A stretch of DNA of 41,196 bases from Mycolicibacter senuensis (GCF_003284925.1 NZ_QMEX01000023.1:1-41196); one strand, 5' to 3'. Shown: positions 25,134 through 34,438, numbered from the stretch's first letter. Program-made: numbers and translations. Notes: a model not told the origin generated them from the letters alone.

Positions 25134-26873
25134 GTGTTGTCGTGGGGGCATTCGATACCGGCACTGCTGCGCGAACGGGCTCAGCAATGGCCGGACCGGT
25201 CGGCGTTCACCTACATCGACTACGACGTCGATCAAGCGGGCTACGCAGAGACCCTGACGTGGCCGCAAATCCTGCGGCGCACCGAGTCGGTCGCCGTCGA
25301 GGTGGCCGCGGTGGCCTCGCCGGGCGACCGCGTCGCGTTGCTGGCACCGCAGGGCCTGGAATACATCGCCGCCTTCTTCGGCGCGATGGAGGCCGGCTGC
25401 ATCGTGGTCCCGCTACCGGTGCCGGCGTTCGGCAGCCGCGACGAACGCGTCACCGCGGCGCTGAAGGACTGCGCCCCGGCCGCGGTGCTGACCACATCGG
25501 CCGTGGCCGGTGACATCAACACCTGCGTGAGCGCCGTCGGGGGCAACCCGCCGGCGATCATCGAGGTGGATCTGCTCGACCTCGACTCGCCGGCCGGCTG
25601 GAACGGTGCCGGCGCGCTGACCACCAAGACTGCGCTGCTGCAGTACACCTCCGGTTCGACCGGCTCACCGCGCGGCGTGGTGGTCTCGCACCGCAACGTG
25701 TTCGCCAACATCGAGCAGGTGATGGCCGACTACTTCGGCGACGACGGCGGGGCCCCGCCGCTCGACACCACCCTGGTCTCGTGGCTGCCGTTCTACCACG
25801 ACATGGGCTTGTTGCTCGGCGTCATGGGCGCCGTCACGTTGGGCCGTCCCTCGGTGATCATGAGCCCGATCGCCTTCCTGCAGAAGCCGGCCCGGTGGAT
25901 GCAGCAGCTCGCCGGCAACCCCTGTTCGTTCACCGCCGGGCCGAACTTCGCGTTCGAGCTGGCCGCGCGACGCACGACCGACGACGACATGGCCGGACTC
26001 GACCTCGGCGGGGTGCACACCATCCTGTCCGGCAGCGAGCGTATCCACGCGGCGACGATCCGTCGCTTCACCGAGCGATTCGCCCGCTTCAACCTGCCGC
26101 CCAACGCCCTGGCACCCTCCTACGGGCTGGCCGAGGCGATGGTCTACGTGGCATCGGCGCCGCGCACGAATCGGCCGGTGACGGTCCGGCTCGACTACGA
26201 GAAACTGGTGGCCGGCACCGCCCAAGTCAGCCCCGCCGGCGCCGACCTGGTCAGCATCGGTGCCCCACGCGCCTGCACGGTGCGGATCGTCGACCCCGAC
26301 ACCCGTACCGAGAACCCCGCGGGCAAGGTGGGCGAGATCTGGATCCACGGGCCCAACGTCGCCAGCGGCTACTGGCACAACCCGGAGGCGACCGAACGTA
26401 CCTTCGGGGGGCGGCTCGACGTTCCGACCCCGGGCACCCCGACGGGACCCTGGTTGCGCACCGGCGACCTCGGCGTCATTCACGAGGACGAACTGCTGGT
26501 CGTCGGCCGCATCAAGGACATGTTGATCGTCGACGGCCGCAACCACTACCCCGACGACATCGAGGCGACGGTGCAGGAGCTCACCGGCGGCCGGGTGGCT
26601 GCCGTCCCGGTCAGCCGGGACGGCCGCGAGCAGCTGGTCGTCATCGCCGAAATCAAAAGCCGGGGAAATCCCGGCGAGGAATCTCAGCGGATGCAGACCT
26701 TGAAACGGCAAGTGGCGGCGGAAGTGTCGCGATTGCACGGGGTGCGGGTGGCCGATCTGGTGCTGGTGGCACCCGGCTCGTTACCGATCACCACCAGCGG
26801 CAAGATCCGCCGATCGACCTGTGCCGACTGCTACCGGTCCCAGCAATTCCGTCGGCTGGAGGCCATCGGCTGA
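25134..26873 (+). CDS. Fatty-acyl-AMP ligase (FAAL, FadD family)
   Basis: This 579-residue adenylate-forming enzyme activates a fatty acid to acyl-AMP. The ATP-binding motif is YTSGSTGSPRG (171-181), the A5-like motif is APSYGLAEAMVYVAS, and the hinge region GRIKDMLIVDGRNHYPDDIE is of FAAL type rather than CoA-ligase type. The C-terminal catalytic lysine is Lys557 in TTSGKIRRS. FAALs normally hand the acyl group to a polyketide synthase or acyl carrier protein, as FadD32 and FadD26 do. No PKS, ACP or acyltransferase gene is next to this one. GTG 25134 follows a GGGGGGTAAGAA stretch that may serve as ribosome-binding site. In M. tuberculosis, map and glnA4 are adjacent without it. Confidence 0.9.
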   Translation: MLSWGHSIPALLRERAQQWPDRSAFTYIDYDVDQAGYAETLTWPQILRRTESVAVEVAAVASPGDRVALLAPQGLEYIAAFFGAMEAGCIVVPLPVPAFGSRDERVTAALKDCAPAAVLTTSAVAGDINTCVSAVGGNPPAIIEVDLLDLDSPAGWNGAGALTTKTALLQYTSGSTGSPRGVVVSHRNVFANIEQVMADYFGDDGGAPPLDTTLVSWLPFYHDMGLLLGVMGAVTLGRPSVIMSPIAFLQKPARWMQQLAGNPCSFTAGPNFAFELAARRTTDDDMAGLDLGGVHTILSGSERIHAATIRRFTERFARFNLPPNALAPSYGLAEAMVYVASAPRTNRPVTVRLDYEKLVAGTAQVSPAGADLVSIGAPRACTVRIVDPDTRTENPAGKVGEIWIHGPNVASGYWHNPEATERTFGGRLDVPTPGTPTGPWLRTGDLGVIHEDELLVVGRIKDMLIVDGRNHYPDDIEATVQELTGGRVAAVPVSRDGREQLVVIAEIKSRGNPGEESQRMQTLKRQVAAEVSRLHGVRVADLVLVAPGSLPITTSGKIRRSTCADCYRSQQFRRLEAIG

Positions 26874-26887
26874 CGGTGGGCGGGTAG

Positions 26888-26910
26888 CCTGACAGCACTC
26901 AACTGTCAGG
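26888..26910 (+). promoter_or_regulatory. Perfect 8-bp inverted repeat before the glnA4 operon
   Basis: CCTGACAG (26888-26895) and CTGTCAGG (26903-26910) form a perfect inverted repeat with a 7-nt spacer. It begins 14 bp after the FAAL stop and ends 26 bp before ATG 26937 of the glutamine-synthetase-like gene. It can be an operator for a regulator encoded elsewhere or a terminator hairpin for the FAAL gene. It has no U-tract. Confidence 0.5.
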
Positions 26911-26936
26911 GGGATCGTCGTCGGCGAAGGAGCACT

Positions 26937-28301
26937 ATGACCCGGCCAGCGATGCTGTCCCAGATCGAGCTGCAGCAACTGGTCGGGTCCGGCGACATCG
27001 ACACCGTTGTGGTGGCGTTCACCGACATGCAGGGCCGGCTGGTCGGCAAGCGGGTCGCGGCGCAGCACTTTCTCGACGAGGTCGCCGGCCACGGCGTGGA
27101 GTGCTGCAGCTACCTGCTGGCGGTCGACGTCGAGATGAACACCGTTCCCGGCTACCCGATCGCCGACTGGGGCACCGGCTACGGCGATCTGGTGCTGCGA
27201 CCGGACTTCGCGACGCTGCGGCGCATCCCGTGGCTGCCCGGCACCGCCCACGTGCTCGCCGATGCCTACTGGCCCGATGGCAGCCAGGTCGCGGTGTCGC
27301 CCCGCCAGATCCTGGCCGCTCAGCTCGCCCGGTTGGCCGAACGCGAGCTGGTCGCCTACGCCGCAACGGAACTGGAGTTCCTGGTCTTCGACGACAGCTA
27401 CCGGCAGGCATGGGCCGCCGGCTATCGCGGCCTGACAGCGGCGACCGACTACAACGCGGACTACGGCCTGGTCGCCGGTGCCCGGCTGGAACCGCTGCTG
27501 CGTGACATCCGGTTGGGCATGGCCGGCGCCGGAATGCGCTGCGAGGGCGTCAAGGGAGAGTGCCACACCGGCCAGCAGGAGATCACTTTCCGATACGAGG
27601 AGGCGCTGGTCGCCTGCGACAACCACAGCGTCTACAAGAGCGGCGCCAAGGAGATCGCCGACCAGCACGGCAAGAGCCTGACGTTCATGGCCAAATTCGA
27701 CGAACGCGAAGGCAACAGCTGCCATGTGCACCTGTCGCTGCGCAGCGCCGACGGCGAGGCGGTGTTCGCCGATCCGACGTCACCGCACGGCATGTCGGGG
27801 TTGTTCGGCAGCTTCCTGGCCGGTGTGCTGGCCACCTTGTCCGAGCTGACGTTGTGCTACGCGCCGAACATCAACTCCTACAAACGATTCGTCGGCGGCA
27901 GCTTCGCTCCCACGGTGATCGGCTGGGGTCTGGACAACCGCACCTGCGCATTGCGGGTGATCGGCCGCGGCGACTCGCTGCGGATGGAGTGCCGGGTCCC
28001 CGGCGGCGACGTGAACCCCTACCTGGCGGTGGCGGCGCTGATCGCGGGCGGCCTGCACGGGATCGACAACGACCTGGAATTGCCCGACCCGGTCGACGGT
28101 GACGCCTACCACGCCGGGTTACCGCACCTGCCGTCGACGCTGGCCGAGGCCGCCGAGGGGTTCGCCAAATCGGCAGTGGCGCGCAAGGCCTTTGGTGACG
28201 ACGTGGTCGAGCATTACCTGCACGGCGCCCGGGTGGAGTTGGACGCCTTCCGCACCGCGGTGACCGACTGGGAAAGGGTTCGGGGCTTTGAGAGGTTCTG
28301 A
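26937..28301 (+). CDS. glnA4: Glutamine-synthetase-like ligase GlnA4 (gamma-glutamylamide synthetase type)
   Basis: This 454-residue member of the type I glutamine synthetase superfamily corresponds to Rv2860c. Catalytic-domain motifs are ATELEFLVF, KGECHTGQQEITFRYEEAL, NSCHVHLSLR, NINSYKRFVGGSFAPTVIGW and the substrate-binding MECRVPGGDVNPYLAVAA. The N-terminal segment TDMQGRLVGKRV replaces the usual glutamine synthetase start, and the adenylylation loop NLYDLPPEE is absent (NDLELPDPVDGDAY instead). It is therefore unlikely to be the nitrogen-assimilating enzyme. Streptomyces GlnA3 and GlnA4 ligate glutamate to polyamines or ethanolamine. The downstream amidotransferase, aldehyde dehydrogenase and SDR fit such a gamma-glutamylation route. 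AAGGAG lies 5 nt before ATG 26937. Confidence 0.9.
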   Translation: MTRPAMLSQIELQQLVGSGDIDTVVVAFTDMQGRLVGKRVAAQHFLDEVAGHGVECCSYLLAVDVEMNTVPGYPIADWGTGYGDLVLRPDFATLRRIPWLPGTAHVLADAYWPDGSQVAVSPRQILAAQLARLAERELVAYAATELEFLVFDDSYRQAWAAGYRGLTAATDYNADYGLVAGARLEPLLRDIRLGMAGAGMRCEGVKGECHTGQQEITFRYEEALVACDNHSVYKSGAKEIADQHGKSLTFMAKFDEREGNSCHVHLSLRSADGEAVFADPTSPHGMSGLFGSFLAGVLATLSELTLCYAPNINSYKRFVGGSFAPTVIGWGLDNRTCALRVIGRGDSLRMECRVPGGDVNPYLAVAALIAGGLHGIDNDLELPDPVDGDAYHAGLPHLPSTLAEAAEGFAKSAVARKAFGDDVVEHYLHGARVELDAFRTAVTDWERVRGFERF

Positions 28302-29043
28302 ACCGCCTGAACCAGCCGGCCCGGTGGTCGGCCTGACCAGCTACCTCGACCGGGCGCAGTTCGGGGTGTGGGATGTGCGGGCGGGGCTGCTGCCCGCCGA
28401 TTACCTCGAGGGCATCACCGCCGCCGGCGGTATCGCGGTGCTGCTGCCGCCGCAGCCGGTGACGCCCGAGGTCGCCGCACGGGTGCTCGACGGTCTTTCC
28501 GGCCTGGTGATCACCGGCGGCAGGGATCTCGACCCCGCCGGTTACGGCCAGCCGCCGCACGCCGAGACCGATCGGCCCGACCCCCGGCGGGACGCCTGGG
28601 AGTTTGCGCTGCTGGCCGAGGCGCTGCGGCGCGGGCTGCCGGTGCTGGGTATCTGCCGCGGCGCCCAGGTGCTCAATGTCGCGCTCGGCGGCACGCTGCA
28701 CCAGCATCTGCCCGACGTGCTCGGCAACAACGCGCACCGGGCCGGCAACGGCGTGTTCACCCCGATGCCGGCGCGCACCGTGGCGGGCACCCGACTGGCC
28801 GAGCTGCTGGGCGAGACCTGCCAGGTGCAGTGCTACCACCACCAGGCGATCGCCGAGTTGGGGGACAAGCTGGTGGTCAGCGCGCGCGATGACGACGGTG
28901 TCATCGAGGCGATCGAGCTTCCCGGGGCGGACTTCGTGCTCGCGGTCCAGTGGCATCCGGAAGCGTCGCTGGATGATCTGCGGCTGTTCACCGCGATCGT
29001 GGACGCGGCGCGCCACTATGCGGCGGCGCGGGTGAGGCGATGA
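28288..29043 (+). CDS. Class I glutamine amidotransferase / gamma-glutamyl-amide hydrolase (PuuD-like)
   Basis: This 251-residue hydrolase of the PuuD/peptidase C26 type corresponds to Rv2859c. The catalytic triad is visible: nucleophile Cys123 in LGICRGAQVLN, and His223 and Glu225 in QWHPEAS. The GGRDLDP segment (77-83) is typical of PuuD, which splits gamma-glutamyl-GABA to glutamate and GABA. The start appears to be TTG 28288, inside the last codons of glnA4 (14-nt overlap). No ATG lies before the conserved region, so the exact start is uncertain. It overlaps the aldehyde dehydrogenase gene by 4 nt. Confidence 0.87.
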   Translation: MRGSEPPEPAGPVVGLTSYLDRAQFGVWDVRAGLLPADYLEGITAAGGIAVLLPPQPVTPEVAARVLDGLSGLVITGGRDLDPAGYGQPPHAETDRPDPRRDAWEFALLAEALRRGLPVLGICRGAQVLNVALGGTLHQHLPDVLGNNAHRAGNGVFTPMPARTVAGTRLAELLGETCQVQCYHHQAIAELGDKLVVSARDDDGVIEAIELPGADFVLAVQWHPEASLDDLRLFTAIVDAARHYAAARVRR

Positions 29044-30404
29044 CGACACACGACCTCATCGACCCGGCCACCGGGGCGGTGTTCACTACCGTCGAGCATG
29101 TCGATACCGCGGCCGTCGACGACGCGGTGCGCCGGGCGCAGGCAGCGCAGCAGCGGTGGGCGCGACTGGCGCCGGCTGACCGCGCCGCAGCGCTGCGCGC
29201 CTTCGCCGCGGCAGTCGACGCCCACGTCGACGAGCTGGCCGCCCTCGAGGTGAGCAACGCCGGCCATCCGGTGTCGGCCGCCGAATGGGAGGCCGGGCAT
29301 GTCCGCGACGTGCTGCAGTTCTACGCGGCCAGCCCGGAACGGTTGTCCGGTCAGCAGATACCGGTGGCCGGCGGGCTGGACGTCACCTTCCACGAGCCGC
29401 TCGGCGTGGTCGGCATCATCACACCCTGGAACTTTCCGATGCCGATCGCGGCGTGGGGGTTCGCCCCGGCGCTGGCCGCCGGCAACGCGGTGCTGATCAA
29501 GCCCGCCGAGTGGACCCCGCTGACCACGATCAGGTTGGCGGAGTTGGCCGTTCACGCCGGCTTGGACCCCGATCTGCTGCAGGTGCTGCCCGGACCCGGC
29601 GCCGAGGTGGGGGAGCGCCTGGTCACCCACCCGGGTGTGGCCAAGATCGTGTTCACCGGTTCCACCGTCACCGGCACCCGGGTGCTGGCGGCCGCGGCCC
29701 CGGGCGTCAAACGGGTCACGCTGGAGTTGGGCGGCAAGAGCGCCAACATCGTGTTCGCCGACTGCGACCTGGAGCAGGCGGCGGCCACCGCGCCCTACGG
29801 GGTGTTCGACAACGCCGGGCAGGACTGCTGCGCCCGCAGCCGGATCCTGGTGCAGGCAAGTGTTTACGACCGTTTCATGGAGCTGCTCGAGCCCGCGGTC
29901 GCCGGTGTCGTGGTGGGCGACCCCGCCTCGCGTGACACCGAGATGGGCCCGCTGGTCTCGCGACCGCACTGGGAGAAGGTGGCCTCCTACGTTCCCGACG
30001 ACGCACCGGTCGCCTTCCGCGGCCGGGCGCCCGACGGCCCGGGATTCTGGTTCCCGCCGACGGTGCTGACCCCCGCACGTGATGACCGCTGCGTCACCGA
30101 GGAGATCTTCGGCCCGGTGGTGACGGTACTGCCGTTCGAGGATGAAGCCGACGCGGTGGCGCTGGCCAACGACACCGTCTACGGGCTGTCGGGTTCGATC
30201 TGGACCGACGACCTGTCGAGGGCGCTGCGGATGTCGCGCGCGGTGGACGCCGGCAATCTGTCGGTGAATTCGCACTCGTCGGTGCGGTTCAACACCCCGT
30301 TCGGGGGTTTCAAACAATCGGGATTGGGCCGGGAGCTGGGGCCGGACGCCCCGCTGGCCTTCACCGACACCAAGAACGTGTTCATCGCAGTGAAGGAGAT
30401 GTGA
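29040..30404 (+). CDS. aldC: NAD(P)-dependent aldehyde dehydrogenase (AldC)
   Basis: This 454-residue aldehyde dehydrogenase oxidises an aldehyde to a carboxylate. Key residues are Asn131 (TPWNF), Lys154 (IKPAEWTP), the cofactor loop FTGSTVTG, Glu229 (LELGGKS) and the nucleophile Cys263 in NAGQDCCARSR. An extra cysteine, Cys264, is adjacent. C-terminal EIFGPVV and FGGFKQSGLGRELG are as expected. It is coupled to the amidotransferase by ATGA, and its stop is followed directly by the GTG of the SDR. In gamma-glutamyl polyamine breakdown this step would oxidise the gamma-glutamyl-aminoaldehyde. It corresponds to Rv2858c. Confidence 0.95.
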   Translation: MTTHDLIDPATGAVFTTVEHVDTAAVDDAVRRAQAAQQRWARLAPADRAAALRAFAAAVDAHVDELAALEVSNAGHPVSAAEWEAGHVRDVLQFYAASPERLSGQQIPVAGGLDVTFHEPLGVVGIITPWNFPMPIAAWGFAPALAAGNAVLIKPAEWTPLTTIRLAELAVHAGLDPDLLQVLPGPGAEVGERLVTHPGVAKIVFTGSTVTGTRVLAAAAPGVKRVTLELGGKSANIVFADCDLEQAAATAPYGVFDNAGQDCCARSRILVQASVYDRFMELLEPAVAGVVVGDPASRDTEMGPLVSRPHWEKVASYVPDDAPVAFRGRAPDGPGFWFPPTVLTPARDDRCVTEEIFGPVVTVLPFEDEADAVALANDTVYGLSGSIWTDDLSRALRMSRAVDAGNLSVNSHSSVRFNTPFGGFKQSGLGRELGPDAPLAFTDTKNVFIAVKEM

Positions 30405-31181
30405 GTGACCGACCTGACCCAACGCCTGGCCGGGCGCGTCGCCGTGGTGACCGGTGCCGGCGGCGGAATCGGCCTTGCGGCCGCCCGGCGGATGCGCTCC
30501 GAGGGCGCCCGCATCGTGGTCGGTGACCTCGACCCCTCGGCGGGTGCCGCGGTCGCCGAAGAACTGGACGGTCTGTTCATCCCGGTCGACGTCTCCGACC
30601 AGGAGCAGGTCGACGCGCTGTTCGACACCGCGGCGCAGACCTTCGGCTCCGTCGACATCGCCTTCAACAACGCCGGCATCTCGCCGCCGGACGACGACCT
30701 GATCGAAACCACCGAATTGCCGGCCTGGCAACGTGTTCAGGACGTGAACCTGAAATCGGTCTACCTGTGCTGCCGGGCTGCGCTGCGGCACATGGCGCCG
30801 GCCGGACGCGGCTCGATCATCAATACCGCATCGTTCGTGGCGGTGATGGGTTCGGCCACCTCGCAGATTTCCTACACGGCTTCCAAGGGCGGCGTGCTGG
30901 CCATGTCGCGGGAGCTCGGCGTGCAGTACGCCCGCCAGGGCATCCGGGTCAACGCACTGTGCCCCGGACCGGTGAACACTCCACTGCTGCAGGAGTTGTT
31001 CGCCGCCGACCCGGAGCGCGCGGCGCGCCGGCTGGTGCACGTTCCGGTGGGCCGGTTCGCCGAGCCGGAGGAGATCGCCGCCGCGGTGGCATTCCTGGCC
31101 AGCGACGACGCCTCGTTCATCACCGGTTCGACCTTCCTGGTCGACGGCGGCATCAGCTCGGCCTACGTCACTCCGCTGTAG
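30405..31181 (+). CDS. Short-chain dehydrogenase/reductase (Rv2857c-like)
   Basis: This 258-residue classical SDR has the cofactor motif TGAGGGIG (16-23), Asp41 at the end of the second strand (VVGDLD), which favours NAD over NADP, NNAG (88-91), and catalytic Ser143, Tyr157 and Lys161 (YTASK). GTG 30405 follows the aldC stop without a gap. It is the last gene of the glnA4 operon. In the E. coli Puu pathway the oxidation step is done by the flavoenzyme PuuB, and no such gene is here. The SDR could act on an alcohol or amino-alcohol substrate instead (inference). Confidence 0.93.
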   Translation: MTDLTQRLAGRVAVVTGAGGGIGLAAARRMRSEGARIVVGDLDPSAGAAVAEELDGLFIPVDVSDQEQVDALFDTAAQTFGSVDIAFNNAGISPPDDDLIETTELPAWQRVQDVNLKSVYLCCRAALRHMAPAGRGSIINTASFVAVMGSATSQISYTASKGGVLAMSRELGVQYARQGIRVNALCPGPVNTPLLQELFAADPERAARRLVHVPVGRFAEPEEIAAAVAFLASDDASFITGSTFLVDGGISSAYVTPL

Positions 31182-31199
31182 GAGCCCGCGGCGCGCCTG

Positions 31200-32996
31200 T
31201 CAGAACCACTCCGGACGCATCTGAATCGTGGTGCGGTCCAGGCTTTCCAGCAGGTCGAGCTGCGGTCCGGTTCGGGGTAGTTCATAGCGGAAGAAGTACC
31301 GGGCGGCCTGGCGCTTACCGTCATAGAAGTCCCCGCTGCGATCGGCGACGGCCAGCAGTTGTTCCAGCCACATCCAGGCGATCACCACATGGCCGAACAC
31401 CTCCAGATAGATCGCACTGTTGGCCATCGCGGCGTCGATGTCGCCGGCGGCGAACATGCCGGCGGTGACATCGACCAGCCGCTGGATAGCCGCATCGAGT
31501 CGATCCGCGAGGTCAGCCGATTCGGCGCCGGCCCGGCGGGCGGCGGTGATGGTGTCGGTCATGACCCGGTGCAGGGCGGCCAGACTGGCTCCATCGCGTT
31601 GAACCACCTTGCGTCCCAACAGGTCCAGGCTCTGGATACCGTGGGTGCCCTCGTGGATCGGGTTGAGCCGGTTGTCCCGGTAGTGCTGTTCGACGTCGTA
31701 CTCGCGGGTGTAGCCGTAGCCGCCGTGCACCTGGATGGCCAGGTCGTTGGCGGCCAGACACCACTGCGACGGCCAGCTCTTGGCGATCGGGGTGAGGATG
31801 TCCAGCAGCGCGGTGGCCTGCTCGAGTTCCTGATCGGATTCTGCGGTGTGGGAGATGTCGACCAGCCGCGCGCAGTACAGCGCCAACGCCAACGCGCCCT
31901 CGACATAGGACTTCTGCGCCAGCAGCATCCGTTTGACGTCGGCATGCTCGACGATCGGAATCTGCGGCGTCGCCGGGTCTTTCGCCGTCACCGGGCGGCC
32001 CTGCGGCCGGTCCCGGGCGTGGTCGAGCGACTTGAGGTAGCCGGTGTAGCCGAGCGCGATCGCACCCATGCCCACACCCAGCCGGGCTTCGTTCATCATG
32101 TGGAACATGTAGGTCAGGCCGCGGTGCTGCTCACCGACGAGGTAGCCGACCGCGCCCGATTCGCCGCCGGGCCGGTGGCCGCCCTCGCCGAAGTTGAGCA
32201 CGGTGTTGGTGATTCCGCGATAGCCCATCTTGTGGTTGAGCCCGGCCAGCACCACATCGTTGCGCTCACCCAGCGTGCCGTCGGGATTCACCAGATACTT
32301 CGGCACGATGAACAGCGAGATCCCCTTGGTGCCCGCCGGACCGCCGGGGATCTTGGCCAACACCAGGTGGACGATGTTTTCGGTCAGTTCGTGTTCCCCA
32401 CCGGAGATCCACATCTTCGACCCGAACAGCCGAAATGTGCCGTCGGCGCGCGGTTCCGCGCGGGTGGTGATATCGGCCAGCGACGACCCGGCCTGGGTCT
32501 CCGACAAGCACATGGTCCCGAAAAAGCGGCCGGCGAGCATGGGTTTGACGAAGGCGGCGAGCTGTTCTTCGCTGCCGAACTTGGCGAGCAGGTTTGCGTT
32601 CGCCATGGTCAGCATCGGGTAGCCCGCGGTGCTGACGTTGGCGGCGAATAACCAGGCGAACCCGGCCTGGGCCACCGTCGCCGGCAGTTGCGCACCACCG
32701 AGGTCATAATCCATGGCCATGCCGATCAGCTCAGCGTCGGCGCAGGCGGCCAGTGCCTCCTTGACCTCCCCGATGATGGTGACTTTCGTCCCGTCGAAGG
32801 TGGGTTCGTGGGCGTCGCTCTTCTTGTTGTGCGGGGCGAAATAGCGGGTCGCCAGCTGTTGGCACAGATCCAGCGTGTCGGAGAAGGTCTCTCGGGAGTG
32901 CTCGGCGAACCGGCCACGGCGGGTCAGCTCCTCGATCCGCAGCCAGTCGAAGAGCAGAAAATCCAGGTCGGGGCGGGACAGCAGGGTGGACTTCAT
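31200..32996 (-). CDS. Acyl-CoA dehydrogenase (long FadE5/DmdC type)
   Basis: This FAD-dependent acyl-CoA dehydrogenase of 598 aa belongs to the enlarged ~600-residue group with an extra C-terminal helical domain. FAD and substrate motifs are TMCLSETQAGSSLAD, KMWISGGEHEL and YRGITNTVLNFG. The catalytic base is Glu449 in NPIHEGTHGIQSLDLLGRK, the position used by FadE5. The remaining 140 residues form the C-terminal helical domain. AGGAGA lies 5 nt before ATG 32996. It follows mtr by 27 nt on the same strand and may be cotranscribed. It converges with the SDR, 18 nt away. The acyl chain specificity cannot be read from the sequence. Confidence 0.94.
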   Translation of the reverse strand: MKSTLLSRPDLDFLLFDWLRIEELTRRGRFAEHSRETFSDTLDLCQQLATRYFAPHNKKSDAHEPTFDGTKVTIIGEVKEALAACADAELIGMAMDYDLGGAQLPATVAQAGFAWLFAANVSTAGYPMLTMANANLLAKFGSEEQLAAFVKPMLAGRFFGTMCLSETQAGSSLADITTRAEPRADGTFRLFGSKMWISGGEHELTENIVHLVLAKIPGGPAGTKGISLFIVPKYLVNPDGTLGERNDVVLAGLNHKMGYRGITNTVLNFGEGGHRPGGESGAVGYLVGEQHRGLTYMFHMMNEARLGVGMGAIALGYTGYLKSLDHARDRPQGRPVTAKDPATPQIPIVEHADVKRMLLAQKSYVEGALALALYCARLVDISHTAESDQELEQATALLDILTPIAKSWPSQWCLAANDLAIQVHGGYGYTREYDVEQHYRDNRLNPIHEGTHGIQSLDLLGRKVVQRDGASLAALHRVMTDTITAARRAGAESADLADRLDAAIQRLVDVTAGMFAAGDIDAAMANSAIYLEVFGHVVIAWMWLEQLLAVADRSGDFYDGKRQAARYFFRYELPRTGPQLDLLESLDRTTIQMRPEWF

Positions 32997-33023
32997 CGCT
33001 CTCTCCTATCGGCGCACCGGGGC

Positions 33024-34412
33024 TCATTGAAGGCCGAGCAGCGCGTTCTCGACGACCTCCGGCAGTGCCGGGTGGATCCAGTATTGGCCGCGGGCCATAT
33101 CTGCCGCGGTCAGCCCGAAGCTCATGGCCTGGATCAACGGCTGGACGATCGACGATGCCTGATGGCCCATGATGTGCGCACCGAGTAGCCGCCCGGTGCC
33201 GCGTTCGGCGATCAGTTTGACGAACCCGGTGGTGTCCTCCATGGCCCAGCCGTAGGCGACGTCGCCGTAGTCCTGGATCTTCACCGAGATGTCGAGTCCC
33301 TTTGCCCGCGCTTGGCTCTCGGTCAATCCGACGGCGGCGATCTGCGGGTCGGTGAACACCGCGAACGGCACGTAACGGTGATCGGTGATCCGCATCGCGT
33401 CGACGTCGTCCCAGTCGCACAGCAGGTTGTGCTGTACCACCCGGGCCTCGTGGTTGGCGACGTGTTTGAGCTCATACGGGGAGGAGACATCGCCGAGCGC
33501 GAAAACACCGCGCGCCGTGGTTCGTTGGTACTTGTCAACCACCACCCGGCCGCCGGCAATGTCGATGCCGGCCTGCCCGGCCTCCAACAGATCGCCGTTG
33601 GGAACCCGGCCGGTGGCCACCAGCAGCGCATCGGCCCGCAGGATCGACCCGTCATCGAGTTCCAGAATGACGCCGGTGTGGGCGGGTGTTTGCTGCCGGG
33701 CGGCGACCACGTTGCGCTGCGAGCGCACCTCCCACTTGCCCGCGGCCATCCGGGTGAACCGCTCGGCGACGGTCTCATCGCAGTGCCGCAGCAACGTCGA
33801 GCCGCGGATCACCACCGTGACCCGGACACCCAAGGCGGAGAAGACGTGCGCGAATTCGGCGGCGATGAAACCACCGCCGATGATCACCAGGTGCTCGGGC
33901 AACTCGGCCATCCGCATCACGTCATCGCTGGTGTAGTAGTGCACCCCGCTGTCGGCGATCACCGGCGGAATCCACGACCGCGCGCCGGCGGCGATCACCA
34001 CCTGCGCGGCGCTGAACTGCTCGCCGCCGGCGGTGGCCAGCACGTATCCGCCATCGGAACCGACCGGGGCGAACCTGGTGTGCTGGTCGTAGACGTCGAC
34101 GTTCGGCAGGCTGCGGCGATACTGCTCGCCGCCGGCGGCGATCGGGTCGATGCGGCCGAAGACGCGCGAGACGATGTCGGGCCAGCGGACCTTCTCGATG
34201 CGGGCGTCCACTCCGTAGCGCGCCGCCTGGGTCACCGTCGCGGCGACCTCGGCGGCGTAGACGAACATCTTCGTCGGGATGCACCCCACGTTCAGGCAGG
34301 TGCCGCCGAAGGTGCCCTGCTCGCAGATCGCCACCCGCTTGTCGGCGTAACGCTCGTCGAGAATGCTGTTGCCCGAACCGGTTCCGATGATCGCCAGATC
34401 GTAGCTTTCCAT
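33024..34412 (-). CDS. mtr: Mycothione reductase
   Basis: This FAD-dependent disulfide reductase regenerates mycothiol, the actinobacterial thiol buffer, from mycothione with NADPH. In the 462-residue protein the FAD motif is IIGTGSGNS (8-16), the redox-active disulfide is Cys39/Cys44 ([13 protein letters not shown]), NAD(P) binding is [15 protein letters not shown], and the second FAD motif is [11 protein letters not shown]. The C-terminal catalytic dyad is His447/Glu452 ([10 protein letters not shown]). Its 5' end is only 39 bp from the divergent mqo start, and ATG 34412 follows a -10 hexamer by 6 nt. Confidence 0.96.
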   Translation of the reverse strand: MESYDLAIIGTGSGNSILDERYADKRVAICEQGTFGGTCLNVGCIPTKMFVYAAEVAATVTQAARYGVDARIEKVRWPDIVSRVFGRIDPIAAGGEQYRRSLPNVDVYDQHTRFAPVGSDGGYVLATAGGEQFSAAQVVIAAGARSWIPPVIADSGVHYYTSDDVMRMAELPEHLVIIGGGFIAAEFAHVFSALGVRVTVVIRGSTLLRHCDETVAERFTRMAAGKWEVRSQRNVVAARQQTPAHTGVILELDDGSILRADALLVATGRVPNGDLLEAGQAGIDIAGGRVVVDKYQRTTARGVFALGDVSSPYELKHVANHEARVVQHNLLCDWDDVDAMRITDHRYVPFAVFTDPQIAAVGLTESQARAKGLDISVKIQDYGDVAYGWAMEDTTGFVKLIAERGTGRLLGAHIMGHQASSIVQPLIQAMSFGLTAADMARGQYWIHPALPEVVENALLGLQ

Positions 34413-34418
34413 GGCGTC

Positions 34419-34424
34419 AGCCTA
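34419..34424 (-). promoter_or_regulatory. Leaderless -10 box for mtr
   Basis: On the minus strand TAGGCT ends 6 nt before ATG 34412. A -35 element at 17-bp spacing would lie at 34442-34447, on top of the -10 box of the divergent mqo promoter. Confidence 0.55.
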
Positions 34425-34438
34425 AACCGTGTGGGCGA

